From Ophioceras dolichostomum (taxonomy: Eukaryota; Ascomycota; Sordariomycetes; Magnaporthales; Ophioceraceae), in NCBI GenBank assembly GCA_003049485.1, contig PYST01000103.1, forward strand, positions 1 to 64,000: a stretch of 64,000 nt of DNA. The letters are read 5' to 3'. The notes under the pieces were generated by a model. The model was given only the letters and a program-made list of their open reading frames with translations, did no database searches and was not told the origin of the DNA. This document shows, in pieces, positions 56,558 through 64,000 of this stretch. Each line of letters opens with the position of its first letter. The stretch's first letter is position 1. A program made the translations under genes and the position numbers.

Positions 56558-58397
56558 CCAGGCAAACCCCTTCCTCCAGGCCGCTTCCCCGTTGCGGAGA
56601 GGTCTCACCGCCTAGCCTAAAACGGAAAGGTATATCATTGAGCTTCTGATGCGAAGCCTCAACAAGCCAAAGGATCGACGACAAGGACACCAGCCACCTG
56701 ATCAAGCCTATATCATATGACAGGGCATGTTCGAGCCGCACCGCCATTGCTATACGCCTCTACCCGCACACAACTAACCACCACCCGCCGCCGCCATCGT
56801 TTCTACTCCGTTCTGGACACATCCTGCCACTTGGATTTCCCGTTCCCTTGGATCAAGCCTCTGGACCATGGCTCCTGTTTTGGTTGGACCCCCCGCGACC
56901 GCGGTGCCAGCTCCGGACAAGGTCCATTATTTGTTGCTTTCCCAGCGCCCTGGATTGGTTCCGAACAAGCCCAAGCCGGAATACAGCCCGGAGAACTGTC
57001 CACGGATTGCCTCACCAGCATGGGGAACCATATCATGGCCGTCTTAGAACGCAACACAGACAGACACCCATCAAGGGAGGCGGCCTGACCGTCCTCGGCC
57101 ATATGGCATCATGAGCTCCAGCGTGATGGCATCTTCTTCCATGACTTCATTTTTCAGATGCTCAACAGGTGTTGAGTGTCCCTGCCTGTGGCCACAAACC
57201 AGACCTATACGGAAACGGAGCACGTTCGAACCCAGGAGACGACGACCGAAGATGCCCATGCCCTGATAGGGGGGGTTTCGATTCCACACGACGTTCTACT
57301 TGCCTCCTGGTAACACCCCTCGCCTACAGGACTTCGCCACAGGACTCGCCGCCGTGGCCGGTCAACTATCAAGCCGACAGCCTCAAACGACCTACGACCT
57401 TCACTCCTTCATCAGCCTTACTCTCTCCTTTGTCGTACTGTATAGGCTAAAAGTCTCGATGTTTTGATTCCCTTGCAGGCCATTGTGTCCAGCTAAGACT
57501 GGGCTGCTCGATGCCTCTGTCTGTGTCGGGGTTCTTTCCCAGAAACATTTCCTTGCCTCTGTTTTGCGTCATTACGAAGCGGCGTTTGGACTTCATGACT
57601 CACAGACAACTCTTACTTCGCGGGTAATCTTTTGCTCCTTTTTTTTCTTCTTTTTTTTCTTCTTTTTTTTCTTCTTTTTTTTCTTCTTTTTTTTCTTCTT
57701 TTTTTATTTTCCTTGCATGCGAACGGAGCTACGTATCATATGGGAGCAGAGCCGTGCTTTGACGGAGAAAGGGAGGAAAGGTTCTCGGGCCACCACTTTG
57801 CATCATCGCTGTTGTTCAACCAACTCGACCGGGATCTCACTTGCATTCCTGTATTTCCATTATTCACGGGTTCTTATTGTAAATACCGTGTTACTCCCAT
57901 TGGTCAGCCTATCATTGCTCTTGGAGAGACCAAAATCTCCCTGACGAATTCCCGCCGACATTCACCTCTAGTTACCTTTTTGTTATTTGTCACTCCCGGG
58001 AGCGGTCCAATGCCGCCCGCCCTTCAGAGGTCACAGGGTGGGAAGCTGTGGCCGTAACCGGCAGCGAGGGTCAAGTGCGATAGGGTGTAGCAGGCTTTAG
58101 CGGTTATCTTCGGCGTTACCTCCCCGCAACAATCCACTATTGACATTCGCAAAGGGCGCCAATGCCCCCGTGCCGCTAGATATCAGGGGCAGCTGCTGCC
58201 GGTGACGGACCAGGATTGATGTAACTGCACCCTCACAATCATATCTCACAACTCATAGCCTCGACCATTCAATGTTCAATTTGAACATAGATAAAAGACA
58301 ACCGAAAACTTCCTATTGTCTATCATCTCAACAAACCTATACTCAAGCAAAAAAAAAAAACAACCCGTACAGATCATTTTGCACAAATTGTATTAAG
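56558..58397. other. Intergenic region with unresolved coding-like fragments and a T-rich repeat
   Basis: Three plus-strand stretches read like protein but are not joined by splice sites I trust. One starts at ATG 56868 (MAPVLVGPPATAVPAPDKVH, then about 40 more residues to a TAG). One at 57089-57309 contains IWHHELQRDGIFFHDFIF and a later DAHALIGGVSIPHDVLL, interrupted by TGA. One from about 57328 runs through FATGLAAVAGQLSSRQPQ to a stop near 57465, with a hydrophobic end. A 12-base T-rich repeat follows at 57639-57707. The remainder is promoter and leader of the aminotransferase gene. Confidence 0.45.
57639..57707 (+). repeat. 12-base TTTTTTTTCTTC tandem repeat
   Basis: Five full copies of TTTTTTTTCTTC plus a partial one lie in tight tandem with almost no divergence, implying recent expansion. 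It is non-coding and lies about 0.7 kb upstream of the aminotransferase start codon. Confidence 0.9.
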
Positions 58398-60415
58398 ATG
58401 CACAAGCCAGCGCGGCTGGGAACCGGGTTCCCCGCCGCCGTTGTGTCTAAGCGACCACCACCGCCGGCCGGATATCGGCGGCGATGCTTCCACCACTCCT
58501 CTTCTGGCTCGGCGTCGTCGGCATCCGCCTCGGCGGCGGCGGACAAGCAACAACGGCCACAGCAGTCACAAATACAGTCACAAATACAACCAAAACCACA
58601 GTCACAGTCACCACGCCGGATAAGCATCGCCGACATCCTCGCCAAGCGCGCCCAGGCGGGCCGCCTCGTGGCCGGCACGGCCGCGGCGTCCGACAGCGAG
58701 ATGTTCAAGGTGGTGACGGCCGCGGCCGCGCTGGCCTCGGGCGCCAAGCCGGCCGCGCGCCGGTGGGACCACCACCTCAGCGCCGAGAGCGTATCGCGCC
58801 AGCCGTGCAAGCTGAAGCAGGCGGCCCGGTTCCTCGGGAGGCCGGGCCTCATCTCTCTAGGGGGCGGCCTGCCGTGCCCGGACAACTTCCCGATCGAGTC
58901 GCTGACGATGCGCGTACCCACCGTGGGGGGCGGGTTCTCGGAGGAGGAGACGAGGGAGGGGGGGGAGACAGTGAGTGTGGGGAAGTACGACGCTTCTTCT
59001 GTGGTTGTCCCTCCGGTCCCCTTGTCGGACGACGGTGGTTCTGCCACCCCCGCCCCGGCTGCTCCCGCCGTCCCTACTGCGGAGTACGACCTGTCCATCG
59101 CGCTCAACTACGGCCAGGCCACGGGCTCGCCGCAGATGATGCGCTTCGTGACCGAGCACACAGAATTAGTCTGCAACCCGCCATACGCCGACTGGGCGTC
59201 GTGCCTCACCGTCGGCAGCACCGCGGCGCTGGAGCAGTCCCTGCGCCTGCTCTGCGACAGGTCGCGGGGCGACTCGCTCCTCACCGAGGAGTTCAGCTTC
59301 TCGACCGCCATCGAGACGGCCGAGCCGCTGGGCGTGCGTGTGTTCGGCGTGCCGGTCGACGAGGAAGGGCTGAGGCCTGACCGGATGGACGAGCTGCTGA
59401 AGGGGTGGGATGCGGGGAAAAGGGATGGTGCGAGGAAGCCGCACGTGTTGTACACGGTGCCGAGCGGGCAGAACCCGACGGGGGCGACGCAGGGAGAGGC
59501 GAGGAGGCGGGCGATATACGACGTGTGTCGCGAGCACGACGTGTTCATCCTCGAGGACGAGCCGTACTATTTCTTGCAGATGCCGGCTTACACCGGGAAA
59601 GCGACAGCACCAACAGAAACACCACCATCTCAACAGGAGCAAGGACAAAAGGACTCGATCGATAAATTCCTAGACGGCCTCATCCCCTCCCTTCTAAGCC
59701 TCGACGTCGACGGCCGCGTGCTCCGCATGGACTCCTTCTCCAAGGTGGTCGTCCCCGGCTCGCGCCTGGGCTGGGTAACGGCCTCGGCGCAGGTCGTCGA
59801 GCGGTACGTCAGGCACGCCGAGGTGTGCAACCAGGGGCCCAGCGGCGTGTCGCAGGTCGTGCTGCACAAGCTGCTCGACGAGAGGTGGGGCCACGAGGGT
59901 TACCTGCGGTGGCTGATGCACCTGCGCGGGGTGTACACGCGCCGCCGTGACGTCATGCTCGCGGCCTGCGAGGAGTTCTTGCCTGGGGAGGTGGTGAGCT
60001 GGAAGGCGCCGCGGGCGGGCATGTTTGTAAGCCCTATTTTTTCGCTCTCTCTTTCTCTCTTTCTTGCCTGCCTTTTCTCCCCCTGTCGTTTTCACTCCTC
60101 TCCACGGCTTTTTTTCGGGGGTATCTGAGCTGACAACCGACGACTGTCTACGTGAAGCACTGGCTAGCGGTCGACCACACGCGCCACCCAGACGCCTCGA
60201 CGCGGAGCATCCTGCAGATAGAGGAGGATATCTTCGGCCTGTGCATCGACAAGGGCGTCCTCGTGGCCCCCGGCAGCTGGTTCATCGCCGAGCACGGCAC
60301 CGAGCCCACCGGCTTGTTCTTCCGGGCCACCTTCGCCGCGGCCACGCCCAACAATATGACCGAGGCGATCCGGCGGTTCGGCGAGGCCGTCCGCCAGAGC
60401 TTCGGGCTGCTGTGA
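58398..60415 (+). CDS. Class I/II aminotransferase, aromatic / 2-aminoadipate type
   Basis: Two exons (58398-60026, 60158-60415) give 628 residues. The GTAAGC..GAAG intron joins RAGMF to HWLAVDHTRHP, restoring the family's GMFHW block. The first 50 residues are Arg/Ser/Ala-rich and fit a mitochondrial presequence, followed by a Gln-rich linker. The fold-type I core shows ISLGGGLPCPDNFP, LNYGQATGSPQMMRF, the nucleotide-like TVGSTAALEQSLRLL, VLYTVPSGQNPTG, ILEDEPYYFLQ, and SFSKVVVPGSRLGWV with PLP-binding Lys449. These match the Aro8/KAT-II group, which transaminates aromatic amino acids or 2-aminoadipate. Two low-complexity insertions, about residues 178-235 and 397-430, are unusual. Exact substrate and location are inferred. 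Confidence 0.88.
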
Positions 60416-60699
60416 AGTCAAGCGGTGCCGCGATCGGGAGAGGGGCTTAGAGGGAAAAGGTTTGGCAATGAATTAGGGCTGATTCTCTGAGAGTTGGTGG
60501 TTGAGCGGTTTGCATATACCACATCACCTATCGAGGTACACGCCTGGTTCCTACCTAGGTATGTAGGTATGTGTCCAGGTAGGTAGGTACCTAGGCAGCC
60601 CTAAATTCTTATCTGCGAATTTGCCTTACAGTAGGTATACAAGAATAGATAGTACATGTACCTAGCTACCTAGGTAGGTAGGTAGGTAATTAAACCCCA
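60416..60699. repeat. Intergenic spacer dense in TAGGTA/TACCTA motifs
   Basis: The gap between the convergent aminotransferase and exonuclease-like genes is packed with GGTAGGTA, TACCTAGG and related words at 60540-60600 and 60655-60690, including the palindromic join GTAGGTACCTAGG. The second cluster touches the 3' end of the minus-strand gene at 60700 and may serve as its transcript end region. No gene is present. Confidence 0.75.
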
Positions 60700-62892
60700 T
60701 TACCACGCCGACCTAAGCTCTTTACGCGCCATCTCTTCGATTTCTGGCTCCCGTGCACCAGGGCCAGGCGACGTATTGAAAGCCCTGAAGACGTCCGCCT
60801 CGTGACTGGCCTTGTCATCGCCGGTGTCTCTGCTCGCAGGGTGGCGGCGAGGATGAAGTAAGTCCCACCGTTGCTCTAGCGCCTTTCTTCGTGCTCTCGC
60901 CCTCCCCAGTGCACTCGACCGCCTTGCTTCACGATCGTCCGGCTTGTTGTTTTCATAGTTCGGCCCGACTTCTCTCGCTTCCGGCTTATCCCCCCTCGCC
61001 GCCTCCAGGTTGGTCCTTGGTGGCCCGTACAGCATCCTGTTCAGCATCCCGTTCACCTTGGTCGCTTTCTCATCCAGCCTCGCCTTTCTCGCATCCAATC
61101 CTGCCTCTCTCGATGCCTGCCTCGCCTCTGTCACTTCCACCCTACCCTCTCTCGCTACCAGTCTGCCTTCCCTCGCTACTAGTCTGTCTTCCCTCGCCTC
61201 CAGCATCTCCTCTCTTAATGCCAGTCTGAACTCCCTTGCCTTCACCGTTTTCTCCCTCGCCTTCATCTGCGCCGTCTCTTCTTCCGCCCCTTTTGTCGCT
61301 AGAGTCAGCTTCTTCTCCATCTCGCGCAGGTCGGCTTCTCTGGCGTCCAGCTTGGCGCTATCCTCCGCTATCGCCTTGCCCACTGTAGTGATTTCGGAGG
61401 CTTTCGCCACAAACGTAGCGCTTCGCGTCGCCAAATCAGCCTCCGCCGCCTTCACGGAGGCCTCAGTTTTGGCAACATTAGCCATTCGCGACTGCAAATC
61501 GACTTCCGCCGCCTTCATGGCGGCCTCAACTTTGGCAACATTGGCCATTCGCACCTGCAACTCCTTTGACTTCGCCTGCAGTTTGACCGACGATGCTTCC
61601 AGCCTGGGCTGCTTTAGTGAAAGTTTACGCTCCCTCAGCGCCAGAAAGAGCTCTCGCCTCATGAGATACCTGAACGTCACAAGGTCGTTTTGTCGCCCGC
61701 TAGTGAGATGCATTAAGGCAGTTGGCATTGTGCTTTCGGCCTCCGAGCCGCCGGCAGGGTCAGACATCAGGGGTTCGCATTGCCCGAGAGACCTCAATAT
61801 CGTCAAGAGAGCTTCGTCGCTGGCCGAACGTACGCTGCTCCGCGAAGCCGCGGCGGCAAGGCGCTCAGCATCCTTAGCTGCCATCATGAGGAGGAGCTGT
61901 AATGTGAAGCGCGCGTCGTACCCGGCTGTGTGCAGATATGGGTGTTCGATGCCATATTCTGTTAGGAGTGCCTTCAGACCTTTTGATGGTGCGGGAGAGA
62001 GGTTTGGTTTGGTTTTCTGAGCCGGCCCGTCTACCAGGTCGGGAATCTTGGATACGTCGAAGATGAAGAGCGGACGGAGGCCGGGGTCGAAGCTCTTGAG
62101 GAAAAGGCGCTCTCGAATATGGGTGTGGCTCACGATGACAACTTCCCTCCCGGCCGTTAGTCCCTCCCAGTACGACTTGAGCTCCGACCAGGTGACCCGC
62201 TCACGGTTCCCGAAAGGCAAGGGCGCCTGCGCCTGGGTACCGGAATCGACAGCAGAGCCAACGGTGAAATGGACCGAGCCGATGGCATTTGGAGCAGGAC
62301 GGCTCGCGTTGTCGATCATGCCTCGCAAGGCGCGGGTATCTAGGGTGGATATGCCGACTTCAATTGTACTGCCTCTTTCTAGCCTCTCATGGATTGTCTC
62401 GCCCTTGGCGGACAGCGTCTTGTCGCCATCAACATCTATACAAACAAACAACACATCCATCATTGAGGAGCCCGGCGGTTCGACTATACCAGTCGGACTG
62501 AGGGGGTGTCCTGCCGGGACGGCATCGACGGAGTCCAGGCCATATCCAAGGATGTGCCGGAGGGCGGGGAGCGAGACCGCGTTCGCCAATGTTTTGAAGT
62601 GAAGGTGAGGTTTAAACTCCGAAAACGAAAGTTGGGGGATATGTCGCCTCAACTGCCGTCGAACCAAAAAAGGCTGCTGCGGGGACCGTCGCTGGACAGG
62701 TCGAGCTGGAGCTGGTATTCTTCTCCGCAGCAGGACACTGGGACGGTTGGCGCTCCGGATTCGTGTCGCATATTCACGTCTTGCAGCGACGTCTCCCGGG
62801 CGTGGCGGAGGGGGTCGTGATTCTCGGGCGGCTACCAGGTTCCGAAGCTTAGCTAACGGGGAGGCTCTTCGGAGTTGCAGTGGGAGTGACAT
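60700..62892 (-). CDS. DEDDh-exonuclease-like protein with long coiled coil
   Basis: A single 730-codon frame. The N-terminal 140 residues are Arg/Pro-rich. A domain at about 145-350 resembles the RNase-H-like DEDDh fold of the Gfd2/YDR514C group: VLFVCIDVDGDK with Asp153 and Asp155, TIEVGISTLDTRAL, VVIVSHTHIRERLFLKSF, FIFDVSKIPDL, and YLHTAGYDARFTLQLLL with His321 and Asp326. Motif III is intact. Motif I has Asp where Glu is usual, and motif II seems to have Glu where Asp is usual. A coiled coil of about 190 residues (430-620) follows, with a 21-residue duplication (RMANVAKxEAxxKAAExDL) and R-E-R-L-type repeats, then a basic tail. Family placement is by motif recall; nuclease activity is doubtful. 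Confidence 0.7.
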   Translation of the reverse strand: MSLPLQLRRASPLAKLRNLVAARESRPPPPRPGDVAARREYATRIRSANRPSVLLRRRIPAPARPVQRRSPQQPFLVRRQLRRHIPQLSFSEFKPHLHFKTLANAVSLPALRHILGYGLDSVDAVPAGHPLSPTGIVEPPGSSMMDVLFVCIDVDGDKTLSAKGETIHERLERGSTIEVGISTLDTRALRGMIDNASRPAPNAIGSVHFTVGSAVDSGTQAQAPLPFGNRERVTWSELKSYWEGLTAGREVVIVSHTHIRERLFLKSFDPGLRPLFIFDVSKIPDLVDGPAQKTKPNLSPAPSKGLKALLTEYGIEHPYLHTAGYDARFTLQLLLMMAAKDAERLAAAASRSSVRSASDEALLTILRSLGQCEPLMSDPAGGSEAESTMPTALMHLTSGRQNDLVTFRYLMRRELFLALRERKLSLKQPRLEASSVKLQAKSKELQVRMANVAKVEAAMKAAEVDLQSRMANVAKTEASVKAAEADLATRSATFVAKASEITTVGKAIAEDSAKLDAREADLREMEKKLTLATKGAEEETAQMKAREKTVKAREFRLALREEMLEAREDRLVAREGRLVAREGRVEVTEARQASREAGLDARKARLDEKATKVNGMLNRMLYGPPRTNLEAARGDKPEAREVGPNYENNKPDDREARRSSALGRARARRKALEQRWDLLHPRRHPASRDTGDDKASHEADVFRAFNTSPGPGAREPEIEEMARKELRSAW

Positions 62893-63652
62893 TGGTCGTA
62901 GCTGTAGAAGCCCAACCAGTGGCGTCGATGGCGGAGCCCGATTGCCGACTATGTCAACAGCCCTCGGGCTCAGGCTCAGGGGTGTGTGCTTTGGGGTCGG
63001 CTAAGCAAAGGCGTTGCGCAACGATCGGGGCGGGGATGGGCAAAGCCTATCAAGGCGACGATGGGTGAGTCCGTCCCTGGCACCGAATTAAAGATCGGCG
63101 GAGGCAGATGAGGCAGCTTCTACCTCCAGGTGCCAGTTCAGGATGGCTGACACTCTCGCGCAGTCCATGAATTCAGGTCCAAACAAGGCTGTTATATACC
63201 TAGGTAGGTACCTACCTAGGTACCTAGGGAGAGGTAGCTAGAAGGGATGTCAAAGTAGAAAAAAAATCGAAACCTGGACTGATCCCTGACCAAACGAGAC
63301 CCACACCATAGCTACCCCTGTCGCATAGATTCTTGAGTTATCGATAACGATAAGGAGTACTACGATCCCTGCAGACATCTCTATCAATGGAAGCAAAATG
63401 AACGAAGCTAAGTTAAGGTACCTACGTATCATTGGAAGGACCTGAAAACATCCTGCGTTATGACAAGGAGTCCATAAACATAACGCTGGGCCAAACTATT
63501 CGTTTCTCCTGTCTTCATCACCTCTGTCGATCCCTCTGATGCACCCGATACTTTGCCGCTCCACCTCCATCTTTTGTCTCGTCTAACCAATCACGGGAAC
63601 TACCTAAGGTACCTTGCTCCTCCCACACGCTGCTGGAGGAAGGAGATGGAGA
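62893..63652. other. Intergenic region between exonuclease-like gene and P450
   Basis: This is the promoter side of the 730-aa gene and the 3' flank of the P450. It contains a perfect 22-base palindrome at 63199-63220 built from TAGGTAGG and CCTACCTA. No gene was recognised. Confidence 0.6.
63199..63220. repeat. Perfect 22-base palindrome of the TAGGTA family
   Basis: The core reads TAGGTAGGTACCTACCTA with CC and GG flanks, a perfect inverted repeat without spacer. It is the cleanest copy in the window of the dispersed TAGGTA/TACCTA motif. Confidence 0.9.
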
Positions 63653-64000
63653 TCAAGGTTTCTTCCCAGGCTCATAAAACGCGACCCTGACGCCGTCGTG
63701 TGGCTGCAGCACGATCTCGGCCCTGAGCCTCGGCCGGCCGCCGTCGATCTCGTCCATGAAGCTGACGACGCGCTCGTAGCGCTGGAACATGCGCACCAGC
63801 ACATAGCTCATCTCGGTGAGGGCGAACTGCTGGCCGATGCAGATGCGGGGCCCGCCGTTGAACGGGATGTACTGCCATGGCTTTGGCTGCCAGTGGGACC
63901 AGCGCTCCGGGCTGAAGACCTGTGGGTCCGGGAACCTGTGATCCGAGGCGGGGGGCGGGTAGAGGTCCGCGCGCCGCTGCATCAGCATAGTCGAGTAGCC
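63653..64000 (-). CDS. Cytochrome P450, C-terminal part (partial, cut by window edge)
   Basis: The last 115 codons plus stop of a P450 on the minus strand; the rest lies beyond base 64000. Visible are the end of the meander region, FSPERW (PERF motif), and the heme-binding loop FNGGPRICIGQQFAL with the cysteine thiolate ligand. The helix TEMSYVLVRMFQRYERV follows, and the C-terminal beta strands end VRVAFYEPGKKP. The F-N-G-G-P-R-I-C-I-G-Q-Q-F-A-L-T-E loop resembles the CYP52 n-alkane/fatty-acid hydroxylase clan. The K-helix ExxR motif lies off the window. Substrate cannot be told from this piece. Confidence 0.93.
   Translation of the reverse strand, partial: GYSTMLMQRRADLYPPPASDHRFPDPQVFSPERWSHWQPKPWQYIPFNGGPRICIGQQFALTEMSYVLVRMFQRYERVVSFMDEIDGGRPRLRAEIVLQPHDGVRVAFYEPGKKP

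Noticed and set aside
57221..57240. GTTCGAACCC resembling a tRNA T-loop (also GGAATCGAACG at about 35720).
   Set aside because: The flanks do not pair as a T-stem, and no anticodon or acceptor stem could be folded on either strand.
60027..60157. The aminotransferase gene seemed broken at its last exon, because extending the VYVKHW frame upstream has no AG acceptor and meets TGA.
   Set aside because: Using the acceptor GAAG at 60156-60157 keeps phase and gives RAGMF-HWLAVDHT, the conserved family block, with a CTGAC branch site about 25 bases upstream. The gene is intact.
1..64000. CRISPR arrays, bacterial operons, prophage or intact transposons.
   Set aside because: Spliced nuclear genes throughout; no direct-repeat/spacer array, transposase, reverse transcriptase or long terminal repeats were seen.
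58398..64000. A secondary-metabolite or novel defence cluster made of the aminotransferase, exonuclease-like protein and P450.
   Set aside because: No backbone synthase, transporter or regulator is in view and the P450 is cut by the edge. The grouping stays a question, not a claim.

Overview
The window reads as nuclear chromosomal DNA of a filamentous ascomycete (Pezizomycotina). The details fit a Sordariomycete: short GT-AG introns with CTGAC/CTAAC-type branch sites, long CT-rich leaders, GC-rich exons, wide intergenic spacers, and dispersed palindromic TAGGTA/TACCTA motifs. Species cannot be named from this sequence. No rRNA, tRNA, CRISPR array or intact transposon was recognised.

Layout. 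2.4-10.8 kb: an atypical NAD-binding epimerase-like protein, a small possibly calycin-like protein, a CBS-domain protein (minus) and a mitochondrial phosphate carrier. 14.1-21.4 kb: a CreB/USP12-46-type deubiquitinase, a four-exon YOS1 gene (minus) and an ALG12 mannosyltransferase, the last two divergent across about 310 bp. 21.4-26.6 kb: a gene-poor stretch leading to an unrecognised 420-aa protein. 30.3-38.7 kb: a CaMK-I kinase (minus), a UBE2W-type E2 and the SM protein VPS33. 40.7-50.4 kb: an intronless LSD1-type demethylase (SWIRM, amine oxidase, HMG box), ATP synthase gamma (minus) and DNA topoisomerase I; the last two are divergent. 51.6-57.5 kb: a GPI-type CRH cell-wall transglycosylase (minus), then poorly conserved membrane-protein genes and damaged-looking frames. 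58.4-64 kb: an aromatic/2-aminoadipate-type aminotransferase with a mitochondrial-like leader, a degenerate DEDDh-exonuclease/coiled-coil protein (minus), and the C-terminal part of a cytochrome P450 (minus) cut by the window edge.

Most genes are housekeeping (secretory pathway, vacuole fusion, mitochondria, chromatin, ubiquitin, calcium signalling) and do not form an operon or obvious cluster. The sharing is local: YOS1/ALG12 and ATP3/TOP1 share divergent promoters, and the two ER-linked genes YOS1 and ALG12 may be co-expressed. The less explained part is 53.8-63.7 kb, which holds orphan membrane proteins, broken frames, the unusual exonuclease-like protein and the edge P450. Exon boundaries were deduced by eye from splice signals, reading-frame continuity and recalled family conservation. 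No alignment was run.
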